From: Arsenophonus sp052401645
Lineage (GTDB): Bacteria > Pseudomonadota > Gammaproteobacteria > Enterobacterales > Enterobacteriaceae
Length of the DNA stretch: 64,000 nucleotides
Assembly (NCBI GenBank): GCA_052401645.1
Contig: CP198939.1
Location: 1,922,001-1,986,000 of the forward strand
Reading direction: 5' to 3'
Position 1 is the first letter of the stretch; the number at the start of each line of letters is the position of its first letter. The notes beneath the pieces are model-generated. The model worked only from the letters and a program-made list of their open reading frames with translations, had not been told where the DNA came from and did no database searches. The position numbers and the translations under genes are program-made. Below are positions 22,004 through 32,020 of the stretch, one piece after another.

Positions 22004-23299
22004 ATGAATTATTGGAGAAAGGAGATTATTGGGTTTTTCTTTATAATCCACAGTACTACAATATTAGCTGAATCAGAACAACTTGATAAAATAATTGCTA
22101 TCGTTAACGATGATATTATACTAAACAGTAGTATAGAAAATTTGATAAATATAGAAAAAATAAGAAATAAAAATATAAAAAAACAAATTATAAATGAAAA
22201 TATATTACGTTCTCAAATATTAGAACGATTAATTACAGATAAAATTATACTTCAAATAGCTGAAAAAATGCAGATCGAAATTCCAGATCAAACAATAGAT
22301 TTTAATATAACTAATATTGCTAAACAAAATGGATTAACTTTTAATCAATTACAAAAACGATTGTCGATGATTGGTATCAATTTTAAAAATTATCGAAACG
22401 ATATTCATAGAGAAATTATTATTTCAGAAGTAATTAATAATGAAGTTCGTAGACAAATTATAATTTTACCACAAGAAGTTAATTCATTAGTTACTCAACT
22501 TAATTCACAAATTAAGAAAGATAGTAATATTAACTTAAGCCATATTCTGATCCCATTATCAAAAAATCCAACTAATAAAGAGAATAAATCAGCAATAGAT
22601 GAAATAAAAAAAATTTTTTTAAAATTAAATCAAGGTGCTGATTTTACTAAACTTTCTATTACTTATTCTATCAATAAAAATACTTTAAAGAATAGAAAAA
22701 TAAGTTGGAGTAAAATTGAAGAATTGCCAAATATCTTTGCTCAACGTATTCAATATGCAAAAAAAGGTGATATCATAGGGCCTATACGCTCTAGCATTGG
22801 ATTCCATATTTTAAAAATTAATGATATACAAAATACCAATATTCCTCTGCCAATTTTTGTCATTGAGGTTAAAGCACGTCATATCCTTATTAAATTATCA
22901 CCAATCATAAATAATAGAGAAGCAAATAAAAAAATAAAACAAATCGCTAAACAAATTGAAATAGGTGAAATGACCTTTAGCAACGCGGCAAAAAAATACT
23001 CACAAGATCCTTATTCTGCATTTAGTGGTGGTAAACTTGATTGGAATATACCTAATTTTTACGATCCAGCATTTCGTGATGGCTTAATGACTTTAAGTAA
23101 AGGTGAAATAAGTAAACCAATCCGTTCTTCTCTTGGTTGGCATCTTATTAAGCTTGAAGATATTCGGCAAGTTGATAAAACTGATGTAGTATATAAAGAT
23201 CGAGCATATCGTATATTATACGATCGTAAATTTAAGGAAGAAGCACGAATTTGGTTACAAAAACAACGCGCATTTGCCTATGTAAAAATTTTTAATTAA
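22004..23299 (+). CDS. surA: Periplasmic chaperone / peptidyl-prolyl isomerase SurA
   Basis: Escorts unfolded outer-membrane proteins such as LptD to the BAM complex. 431 residues (E. coli 428). Signal peptide to about residue 22 (FFFIIHSTTILA), the N-terminal chaperone domain with IAIVNDDIIL, two parvulin domains at about 172-273 (LSHILIPL) and 283-383 (KARHILIKL), and the C-terminal helix ending RAFAYVKIFN. The start is the ATG at 22004 with GAGA upstream; the frame is open further upstream but without homology. The second parvulin domain, the active one in E. coli, is the better conserved. Confidence 0.96.
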   Translation: MNYWRKEIIGFFFIIHSTTILAESEQLDKIIAIVNDDIILNSSIENLINIEKIRNKNIKKQIINENILRSQILERLITDKIILQIAEKMQIEIPDQTIDFNITNIAKQNGLTFNQLQKRLSMIGINFKNYRNDIHREIIISEVINNEVRRQIIILPQEVNSLVTQLNSQIKKDSNINLSHILIPLSKNPTNKENKSAIDEIKKIFLKLNQGADFTKLSITYSINKNTLKNRKISWSKIEELPNIFAQRIQYAKKGDIIGPIRSSIGFHILKINDIQNTNIPLPIFVIEVKARHILIKLSPIINNREANKKIKQIAKQIEIGEMTFSNAAKKYSQDPYSAFSGGKLDWNIPNFYDPAFRDGLMTLSKGEISKPIRSSLGWHLIKLEDIRQVDKTDVVYKDRAYRILYDRKFKEEARIWLQKQRAFAYVKIFN

Positions 23300-23318
23300 G
23301 GTAATTTATAATATCTTT

Positions 23319-24314
23319 ATGGAAGAAATAATTAAAACTATTGTTATTACCTCTGGTGAACCAGCTGGGATAGGTCCTGACCTACTAATACAAGTTGCTC
23401 AACAAAAATGGCCTGTCAGATTGGTTGCTTGTGTCGATCCAAATCTCTTGACAATTAGAGCTAATCAACTTAACTTAAAATTAAAGTTAACTATTTATTC
23501 ATCTGAGTTAAAAAATAATAACCAAACTGCTAAATCATTATTAGTTTTGCCTATAAAATTACCGATACCAGCAAAAGCAGGTGAATTAAACAAACAAAAT
23601 AGTTCTTATGTGATAGAAACACTTAGTCGAGCATGTGATGGTTGTATGGATAATGAATTTTTAGCATTAGTCACAGGTCCTGTCCATAAAGGAATCATAA
23701 ATGACGCAGGTATTCCATTTAGTGGACATACTGAATTTTTTGCAAAAAGAACTAAAACAAAAAAAGTCGTAATGATGTTAGCTGCAGAAAGATTACGTGT
23801 TGCACTTGCAACAACACATTTACCACTAAAGAAAGTTCCATATGCAATTACTTTTAAAAGTTTAGAGGAAATCATTTATATTTTAAATAATGAATTAAAA
23901 AATAAATTTGGTATTAAAAAACCAACTATTTATATTTGTGGATTAAATCCTCATGCTGGTGAAGGAGGATATATTGGATCTGAAGAAATTGATATTATTA
24001 TTCCAGTTATAAAAAAATTGAGTAATGAAGGATTGCGACTTTATGGGCCATTTCCAATCGATACTATTTTTCAACAAAAATATATAAAACAAGCTGATGT
24101 AATTTTAGCTATGTATCATGATCAAGGATTACCTATATTAAAACACCAAAATTTTGGGTATGGAGTGAATATTACATTAGGGTTACCATTTATTCGTACA
24201 TCAGTTGATCACGGTACAGCGATTGAGCTTGCAGGAAGCGGTAAAGCAAATGTAAATAGCTTTATAACTGCTTTAAAATTAGCTATTAAGATGGTAGAAA
24301 ATAATAATGAATAA
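23319..24314 (+). CDS. pdxA: 4-hydroxythreonine-4-phosphate dehydrogenase
   Basis: Oxidises 4-phosphohydroxy-L-threonine in the DXP-dependent pathway to pyridoxine 5'-phosphate (vitamin B6). 331 residues (E. coli 329). The metal-binding histidines are at 167, 212 and 267, in GHTEFF-to-THLPL, LNPHAGEGG and MYHDQG contexts. The N-terminal TSGEPAGIGPDL is typical. It overlaps rsmA by eight bases (ATGAATAA), so translation of the two is probably coupled. Retention fits a symbiont supplying vitamin B6, but the other pdx genes are outside this window. Confidence 0.97.
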   Translation: MEEIIKTIVITSGEPAGIGPDLLIQVAQQKWPVRLVACVDPNLLTIRANQLNLKLKLTIYSSELKNNNQTAKSLLVLPIKLPIPAKAGELNKQNSSYVIETLSRACDGCMDNEFLALVTGPVHKGIINDAGIPFSGHTEFFAKRTKTKKVVMMLAAERLRVALATTHLPLKKVPYAITFKSLEEIIYILNNELKNKFGIKKPTIYICGLNPHAGEGGYIGSEEIDIIIPVIKKLSNEGLRLYGPFPIDTIFQQKYIKQADVILAMYHDQGLPILKHQNFGYGVNITLGLPFIRTSVDHGTAIELAGSGKANVNSFITALKLAIKMVENNNE

Positions 24315-25119
24315 ACGAATATATCAGGGACATTTTGCCCGTAAACGCTTTGGACAAAATTTTTTAATTGATCAATTTATTATTAATAATATAGTTAGCT
24401 CTTTTAATCCAAAGCCTAATCAATCTATCGTTGAAATTGGTCCTGGTTTAGGTGCTTTAACATTAATTATCAGTAAATATACAGATAATATGACTCTAGT
24501 AGAGTTAGATCGTGACCTTGCTGTACGTTTATTAACACATCCTAAACTTAGTAATAAAATAACAATTTTACAAAATAATGCAATGATAATCGATTTTACA
24601 AAAATATATGAAAAAATGGGTCAACGTCTTAGAATATTTGGTAATCTTCCTTATAATATTGCAACATCTTTAATATTTTATTTATTTACTTATATTAATA
24701 TTATTGATGATATGAACTTTATGCTACAAAAAGAAATTGTTAATCGTCTGGTCGCAAGACCAAATACAAAAGCATATGGCCGACTTAGTATTATGACACA
24801 ATATTATTGTAATATAATTCCTATTTTAACAGTACCACCATCAGCTTTTATACCAGTGCCAAAAGTAGATTCAGTTGTAGTACGGTTAGTTCCTCATCAA
24901 TATAATCCTTATCCTATTTGTAATGTCGACTTATTAAATCGTATTACCACACAAGCATTTAATCAACGACGTAAAATTGTTAAGAATAGTTTAAATAATT
25001 TATTTAGTATTAATAATTTTGAACAATTAAATATTGATCCAAATTGGCGTGCAGAAAATATTTCAATAGAAAATTATTGCAAATTAGCTAATAAATTAGC
25101 TTATCTCACAATATTATAA
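24307..25119 (+). CDS. rsmA: 16S rRNA dimethyladenosine transferase RsmA (KsgA)
   Basis: Dimethylates A1518 and A1519 in helix 45 of 16S rRNA during late assembly of the small subunit. 270 residues (E. coli 273). The SAM-binding motif EIGPGLGALT is at 43-52, the acidic VELDRDL follows, and the catalytic NLPY is at 113-116. The C-terminal ITTQAFNQRRKIVKNSL is conserved. The downstream partners apaG and apaH of the E. coli operon are lost. Confidence 0.97.
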   Translation: MNKRIYQGHFARKRFGQNFLIDQFIINNIVSSFNPKPNQSIVEIGPGLGALTLIISKYTDNMTLVELDRDLAVRLLTHPKLSNKITILQNNAMIIDFTKIYEKMGQRLRIFGNLPYNIATSLIFYLFTYINIIDDMNFMLQKEIVNRLVARPNTKAYGRLSIMTQYYCNIIPILTVPPSAFIPVPKVDSVVVRLVPHQYNPYPICNVDLLNRITTQAFNQRRKIVKNSLNNLFSINNFEQLNIDPNWRAENISIENYCKLANKLAYLTIL

Positions 25120-26588
25120 ATAATATATTTTAAAAATATTTTATTAAATAAACTTAATATATTATCTTTAAAACCTTAAATTTTTTATATTTAAAATAAA
25201 TATATTAATAAAATAACTCTAATTTATTTTTACCTATATTTTTATATTCGAAACCTTTATTATACTCACAATATATATAATAAATTGACATAGTGATAAT
25301 AAATTAATAGCAATTAATAATATATATTAAAGTGGATATGATTATAGTAATTATATAATGGATTTTAACTATATATTTATTATAGATAAATATAGATTAT
25401 TATTTATATACATATCAGTGATTCTATTATAAAAAACACTATTAAAAATAAAAAAAATTATTAGATAATATCAAATTATAATTATTTCTCTTTAATTCTT
25501 CACTATTTTACATTTTATTATTACTATAACCATAAACTAATTATATTTATATATATTATAATTATATATTAAGAATTTTTCTTCATAAACTTTTAATTGT
25601 CAGATAATCAAGTGAATTTAAGTAAAATATTTCATAGATTAAATCTAATCTAATTGTTGTTGATCGTTTTTATTAAAATTTAACATTATATAAAAGATTA
25701 AATTTATTTATAAAAATGTATATTTTTTAAAAAAATAATCGTTATTGTGTCGGCTTATATATAACAATATTAATTTTAATAACTAAAAAGATAAACTTAA
25801 AAATTACTTTAAAGCAATAATATTGACAAATTAATTAATTGCGAAATATTATTTATAATAAATAAGCAATAAAACTATCATAATGCATTTTATAATTTTA
25901 TATCAATGAAATATATTAATAATTCAAATATATATTAAATAAGTAGAGATTATTTATTACTAATATTTATATTCTCTGTTCATTAATTCTATTTATTGAT
26001 AAATATAAAATTATTAATTACATAAATTAAACTGAGAGAATTATACTCTTTATATTTTAGTACTAATATTATAACTCGTATGTATTAATAATTTAATTAT
26101 GAATAATTAAATTCAAGAATAAAAATAAATATGAAATAAATTACTAATTTTAAAAAAATTTGTTTTTTGATTTTATATTTTACAAGTATTCCATTTAAAA
26201 TCTGTTATTAATTTAATAATTTAAATTAATAGAATAAAAAATAACAATTTATAAACTTTATAAGTTTAATGCTTATTTCACTATAAAATACTTCATTAAG
26301 TAAAAATAAGACAAAAATATTTTTATAAAAAAATTTATAAAAAATAAATAATAAAATGATTATATATATAGCAAAATACTATGGATTATTAATCAACAAA
26401 CTGATTAATTTTATTTTAAATAAAAGATATAATTTTTTATTAAATATTTTTAATTAAATTATTTTAAGAAAATATATAAATTTAATTTATATATTCTTGA
26501 ATTTATATATTTAAAATAATTAAACTTAAATTTAAGATAATATATATTTATCCTTAATTTTTATTTTTATTATCATTGATTATTAAAA
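25120..26588. other. Gene-free region between rsmA and folA (apaG-apaH position)
   Basis: In E. coli, apaG and apaH (together about 1.2 kb) follow rsmA, with folA convergent. The 1.47-kb gap has that size and orientation, but I could not read any apaG or apaH residue pattern. Nothing else recognisable is present. Confidence 0.5.
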
Positions 26589-27080
26589 TTAAAGAGAACG
26601 TTCTAATATCTCAAAACAATAATTATAAGAATTCTTATTATCTGCTTTATGATATTCATTGAATACGGATTTCCATTCGTTAAAATTATAAAAAGGAAAA
26701 TAAGTATCGCCAATCACTTCTAAATCTATATGTGTTAAGTAAAGCCTATTTGACATCGGTAAAAATAATTCATAAATCTTCCTACCACCTATAATCATTA
26801 TTTCTTCTACTATTCCTGCTGCAACTAACGCTTGATTAATTGAATTAACCCAAATAATATTCTCATGATCTTTATCATGATGAGTGTTGCTAATAATAAT
26901 ATTTAAACGTTTAAGTAAAGGTTTACCTATAGATTCATAAGTTATACGTCCCATTATAACTGGCTTATTTAATGTATTACGTTTAAACCAGGCTAAATCA
27001 ACAGATAATGTCCATGGTATACTTTTTTGAAATCCAATTACTTTATTAGATGATATTGCTGCAATTATACTAATATTCAT
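26589..27080 (-). CDS. folA: Dihydrofolate reductase
   Basis: Reduces dihydrofolate to tetrahydrofolate with NADPH, closing the cycle with ThyA and using dihydropterin made through FolB. 163 residues (E. coli 159). Trp23 and Asp28 in PWTLSVDLAWFKRNTLNKPVIMGR match the E. coli Trp22/Asp27 pair, with YLTHIDLEVIGDTYFP and YCFEILER near the C terminus. The usual GGGRVYE reads GGRKIYE, a small change in the NADPH-binding turn. No clear Shine-Dalgarno is visible before the ATG. It faces the rsmA operon as in E. coli. Confidence 0.97.
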   Translation of the reverse strand: MNISIIAAISSNKVIGFQKSIPWTLSVDLAWFKRNTLNKPVIMGRITYESIGKPLLKRLNIIISNTHHDKDHENIIWVNSINQALVAAGIVEEIMIIGGRKIYELFLPMSNRLYLTHIDLEVIGDTYFPFYNFNEWKSVFNEYHKADNKNSYNYCFEILERSL

Positions 27081-28931
27081 TATATTACTATTTTATTACA
27101 AAATAAAGTTGAATGTATTTAAAATCAAAAAATATGATTTATATTTAATAAATAGAAATTTTTATAAAAAAAGTTAAATTATAAATTTATATAAATAGTT
27201 CATTTTAAATAAAAACAATATAAATCATAATAGAATGATATAATATTTAACATTTTTATAATTAATCAAATGACTTATTTTATATAAAAATAAATTAAAT
27301 ATACTTATTGATTATTATTTAGATAATTTAACTTTTATCAGATTTTTCTAAGTTTTGATTAAGTATAAAAAAATAAAATAATCATAAAATGGTTGTAACA
27401 TATTATGAATAATTAACTATATTAATTTATCCAAACTGTATCTTTTAACCGTAGCTACAAACCTGGCATAAAACCATTATTATTAATAATCTTAAAAATA
27501 ACGCCTTTAATATGAAATCCTAGAGGTTTATATGCCTTTTGCTATCCAATATTCTTATTCTCTATTTATTATAACTAAATCGATACGATTAACATTTTAT
27601 ATTATTTAATCAATTTTAAAAGATTTAGTAAAAAAATATACTTATATTATTAAGCATTATCTATATAATCTGACCAATATTATTTTAAATAATTTCTATA
27701 GTAACTTATCTATTATAAGTGATGACAATCTATAATAATAAATAATTAAAACTATATTTGAATTTAATGAATTTGATAATTCTAAAAGTACTTTAAATAG
27801 GATCTGTAATATATTTTACTTTTTCCATCAGTTATCGATAATAACTTTGTTTTTATATATCAATTAGCACCTTTCAATTCAATCTAGATGCTAACTAGAT
27901 ATGCTAATTGGTAATTTTTGATACTTTAAATATATCAGGTATAAAACATTGATCAATTTATATAAAATAAAGAAATATATTATCACTAATTTCTAATATG
28001 TATCTTATTGAATTTTATTTACTAAGTAAACGCAAACGAATCTATTTAAGATAGATTTTAATAAATACTAGTAATGTATATAATATTAACTAATATAATA
28101 TTTCCTAAAAACAATCATGTGTAATTCTACAGTATAATATTATAAAAAAAATATTTAGTCTTTTGTATTTCATAACAGCATGAAAATAATCAATGATGTA
28201 TTTATTAGAAATATTTAAATTCTTACAGATTTTATTATATATAATGAATATATATTAAGTAACTATAAATTTGGTTTGCAATTTTGCTAAATGTATCAAC
28301 ATATAGGATATAAGAAAATTACAGGTTTATATATAATTAATAAATTTATATAGTATATATTATAAATTAAGATTTGGTTAAATTAGTTTATTTAAAATCT
28401 CAGATTTGAGTTCATGGAACTTGTTACATACTAATTATCATACATATTCGATAAAAAAGTTTATCCAAATAAACATTGATTTTAAATTACTAATAGTTTT
28501 TATTTTTATATTATAAAACTTAAATATTATCCATTGTAACTAATAGTATTAATTAATCTTATTTCCGTCAAAAATACAAATAAGTTTTTTAATATAATAA
28601 ACAGAAATCGACTAAAATAAGATTTCAATAAAAATATTATCAGTAATAATTAATGTTTTTTATTTTTCTATTATAATATAAGAGAATATAATAGAAATAT
28701 TAATAGCTATATTCGATTACTTCAGAAATCTATGTTGATTTGATGATGTATTTTTATACAAAATTATTAATAAATTATCAATTAATTATTATTTATTAAA
28801 AATAAAATCTTTTTAATTATCTATTTTCATTATAGATTTTAAATATTATAATTACTTCTAATTAATATTTAATTAATTCGGTAAATTATATAATAATATA
28901 AAGTAATTTATTTAATAATAACTTTAAATTT
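27081..28931. other. Decayed region between folA and plsC
   Basis: This 1.85-kb gap holds the ftsP pseudogene described separately. Outside the recognisable parts nothing else is readable. Confidence 0.6.
27370..28350 (-). pseudogene. ftsP: ftsP (sufI) pseudogene, still readable in fragments
   Basis: On the minus strand around 27440-27530 the translation reads FHIKGVIFKIINNNGFMP, then after a stop codon KDTVWIN. E. coli FtsP has FHIEGVMFQIRNVNGAMP followed at the same distance by WKDTVWVDG. A second patch near 27800-27850 reads TKLSITDGKSKI, matching KQLSLAPGERREI of FtsP, and a weaker one lies near 28280-28310. The order is collinear and the place (upstream of plsC, same strand) is where E. 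coli carries ftsP. Many stops and frameshifts show the gene is dead. FtsP is a cupredoxin-like periplasmic protein that protects the divisome under stress. Confidence 0.8.
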
Positions 28932-29663
28932 TTATTTATTTTTTTCTATTTCTGCCACCTCTTTATTTAATTCCATAATTTTAGTTTTTAATAGATTGTG
29001 ACAATGCTTTGTCAATTTGCGTACATTTTCTAAATTATATTTTTTTGTGTCAATAGGATGTAACATTTCTAAAATCACTAATCCATTATTCCAACGATTT
29101 AGTTTAATCCTCCCCTCCGTTTCTGATAAACAAATTAATATTATCGGAACACCGGCTAAAATAGCCGCATAAAATGCACCTGTTTTAAATGGAAGTAAAC
29201 CTCGACCACGACTACGAGTTCCTTCTGGGAATATCCAAACAGAAATTTTTCTTTTTTTAATTTTATTAACAATCTCTGAAATTGTATTATGCGCTTTAGA
29301 TCGATTAACCCTATCAATAAAAATATTACCAGACAACCAATATAGTTGTCCAAAAAAAGGAATAAAGATTAAACTCTTTTTTCCAACAGTAACAGTATTT
29401 GGTTGCACAGCATTTGAAATAGTAACCATATCATAATTATTTTGATGATTTCCTATATAAATACTAGGACCATAATCTTTAGTGTCATAAGGAATTCGTT
29501 TAATTATTGTAATACCAAAGATATAAGATAATTTACCAAATAAATGACCAAAGCGCATAACATGCTGTGGATTTCTTGGAGTAAATAAACAATAAAAAAA
29601 ACCAAAAATAGAAACTAATATAGTAAATAAAATTACGATAATAATACGAATAACAGCTAACAT
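28932..29663 (-). CDS. plsC: 1-acyl-sn-glycerol-3-phosphate acyltransferase
   Basis: Inner-membrane enzyme that acylates lysophosphatidic acid to phosphatidic acid, the second acylation of phospholipid synthesis. 243 residues (E. coli 245). An N-terminal hydrophobic segment (about 5-27), the catalytic HX4D motif at His73-Asp78 (NHQNNYD), the substrate-binding FPEGTRS at 145-151 and a later GVPIILI motif are visible. An AGGT Shine-Dalgarno precedes the ATG. It follows parC by 61 bases on the same strand; plsC and parC are also neighbours in E. coli. Confidence 0.97.
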   Translation of the reverse strand: MLAVIRIIIVILFTILVSIFGFFYCLFTPRNPQHVMRFGHLFGKLSYIFGITIIKRIPYDTKDYGPSIYIGNHQNNYDMVTISNAVQPNTVTVGKKSLIFIPFFGQLYWLSGNIFIDRVNRSKAHNTISEIVNKIKKRKISVWIFPEGTRSRGRGLLPFKTGAFYAAILAGVPIILICLSETEGRIKLNRWNNGLVILEMLHPIDTKKYNLENVRKLTKHCHNLLKTKIMELNKEVAEIEKNK

Positions 29664-29724
29664 TATATTTACCTAGAATAATTCAAGTAATAAATAACTT
29701 TATCATAAGTAATAATCAAAAAAA

Positions 29725-31980
29725 TTATAAATTACTAGGATTAGTTACTTCTATACGCTTAATAAGCTGTAACCCACAAGGTAACAAAAAACCTTTACGA
29801 CCTCGTTCGTCATAATATTTTTGTAAATCTTCTGGATTTAGTTTTAGTTTTCGTTTACCAAAAAAAATAGTTATTGAGGATTGAGGCTTTAAAAACATTA
29901 ACCAAACTAATAAATCGTCTTTTTTAGCTAATTTAGCACTTGCAATATTAATAATTTTATTACCTTTTCCCTTAGAAAGCTGAAGGATATTATTAATAGG
30001 AAATATTAACATTCTTGTTGTTTTAGTAATTGCTAACAATAAATCTTTTTGTTCATTATTAACTTTTAATGGTGCTAATATTTTAGCATTATTAGATAAT
30101 GTAATTAATGATTTACCTGCTTTATTTTTTGCAATTAAATCACTAAAAGTACAAATAAATCCATAACCTGCATCTGATGCTAATAAATATTTTTGATTTT
30201 TAGGAGCAGTTAATACATGCTCAATAATTGCACCATGAGGTAATGATAATTTGCTAGTAAGAGGTTCTCCTTGTCCACGAGCAGAAGGAAAATCAAGTGG
30301 ATTAAGTGAATAACTTCTCCCAACACTGTCAATAAAAACAACTAGTTGACTAGTATTACCTCTAGCTGCGCTACGAAAACCATCTCCTGCTTTATAATTA
30401 AGATTAGTTGGATCAATATCATGCCCTTTTGCACTTCTAACCCATCCCATTATAGAGAGAATAATAGTAATTGGCTCGGAAGGTAGTATGTCATGCTCAT
30501 TTATTGCTTTTGATTCAGCGCGTTCTTTAAGAGGAGAGCGACGATCATCACCATAAATTTGTGCATCCATTTTAATTTCTTTTTTGATCAAAGCGTTTAA
30601 ACGAAACTCAGAGGATAAAATATCTTGTAGATGATCACGATCTTTCATCAATTCATCTTCTTCACAACGTAATTTAAACTCTTCTAACTTAGCTAGATTA
30701 CGTAATTTTAATTCTAAAATAGATTCAGCTTGAGTTTCTGAAATAGAAAAGTGAGTTACTAACATCAATTTAGGCTCATCTTCATTACGAATAATATAAA
30801 TAACTTTATCTATATTAAGATAAACTTTTAATAAACCGTTAAGAATATGTAATCGTTTTAATATTTTATTTAAACAATAATTTAGGCGATTTCGTACAGT
30901 TTTTTTTCTAAATAATAACCATTCATTTAAAATTTCAACTAATCCCTTAACGGCTGGCCGATTATCTAATCCAATCATGTTTAAATTAACACGATAGCTT
31001 TTCTCTAAATCAGTAGTTGCAAATAAATGCATCATAACTTGTTCTAAATTAATCCTATTACTTTTTGGTACAATAACTAAACGTGTTGGATTTTCATGAT
31101 CTGATTCATCACGTAAATCTTCTACTATTGGTAATTTTTTATTACGCATCTGAGATGCAATCTGTTCTAATACTTTTGCACCCGAAACTTGATGAGGTAA
31201 TGCAGTAATAACAGCATTACCATCATCCATTCCCCATACAGCGCGTAATCTAATAGAACCTCGACCTGTTTGATAAATTTTTTGAATATCTTCTTTTGAT
31301 GAAATAATCTCTGCTTCTGTTGGATAATCAGGAGCAAGAATAAAATTCATTAGTATTTTAAGATCTGCTTTTGGATTTTCAAGTAATGTAATTAATGCAT
31401 TTGCTACTTCACGGGCATTATGTGGAGAAATATCTGTTGCCATACCAACCGCAATCCCTGTAGTACCATTTAATAAGATATTAGGTAATCTCGCTGGTAA
31501 CGTCTTAGGCTCAGTCAATGTTCCATCAAAGTTTGGCGTCCATGCTACTGTTCCAAATCTTAATTCACTAAGTAGTGTTTCTGAATATTTTGATAATCTT
31601 GATTCAGTATAACGCATTGCAGCAAATGACTTAGGATCATCTGCCGCACCCCAGTTTCCTTGACCATCAATCAATGGATAACGATAGGAAAATGGTTGTG
31701 CCATTAATACCATTGCTTCATAGCAAGCATTATCTCCATGTGGATGATACTTTCCTAATACATCGCCTACAGTACGAGCTGACTTTTTATACTTAGCAAT
31801 ATTATTTAAACCAAGTTCAGACATAGCATAGATAATTCGTCTCTGAACAGGTTTTAATCCATCACCAATAAACGGCAATGCTCTGTCCATAATAACATAC
31901 ATGGAATAATTGAGATAGGCCTTTTCGGTAAAAATATAAAGTGGTTGTTGTTCTATACCATCATGAGTTATCTCACTCAT
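29725..31980 (-). CDS. parC: DNA topoisomerase IV subunit A
   Basis: With ParE it decatenates daughter chromosomes. 751 residues (E. coli 752). Catalytic Tyr124 lies in AAMRYTESRLS, and the GLKPVQRRIIYAM and KYHPHGD motifs of the winged-helix region are intact; the C-terminal beta-pinwheel is full length. At the position of E. coli Ser80, the main quinolone-resistance residue, this protein has Asn84 (HPHGDNACYE). AAGGA lies about ten bases before the ATG. Only 40 bases separate it from parE upstream, closer than in E. coli, where several genes lie between; the intervening genes were deleted. Confidence 0.97.
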   Translation of the reverse strand: MSEITHDGIEQQPLYIFTEKAYLNYSMYVIMDRALPFIGDGLKPVQRRIIYAMSELGLNNIAKYKKSARTVGDVLGKYHPHGDNACYEAMVLMAQPFSYRYPLIDGQGNWGAADDPKSFAAMRYTESRLSKYSETLLSELRFGTVAWTPNFDGTLTEPKTLPARLPNILLNGTTGIAVGMATDISPHNAREVANALITLLENPKADLKILMNFILAPDYPTEAEIISSKEDIQKIYQTGRGSIRLRAVWGMDDGNAVITALPHQVSGAKVLEQIASQMRNKKLPIVEDLRDESDHENPTRLVIVPKSNRINLEQVMMHLFATTDLEKSYRVNLNMIGLDNRPAVKGLVEILNEWLLFRKKTVRNRLNYCLNKILKRLHILNGLLKVYLNIDKVIYIIRNEDEPKLMLVTHFSISETQAESILELKLRNLAKLEEFKLRCEEDELMKDRDHLQDILSSEFRLNALIKKEIKMDAQIYGDDRRSPLKERAESKAINEHDILPSEPITIILSIMGWVRSAKGHDIDPTNLNYKAGDGFRSAARGNTSQLVVFIDSVGRSYSLNPLDFPSARGQGEPLTSKLSLPHGAIIEHVLTAPKNQKYLLASDAGYGFICTFSDLIAKNKAGKSLITLSNNAKILAPLKVNNEQKDLLLAITKTTRMLIFPINNILQLSKGKGNKIINIASAKLAKKDDLLVWLMFLKPQSSITIFFGKRKLKLNPEDLQKYYDERGRKGFLLPCGLQLIKRIEVTNPSNL

Positions 31981-32020
31981 TCATTTAATTCCTTTATCTT
32001 TCTTTAGTTAATGATATCGA

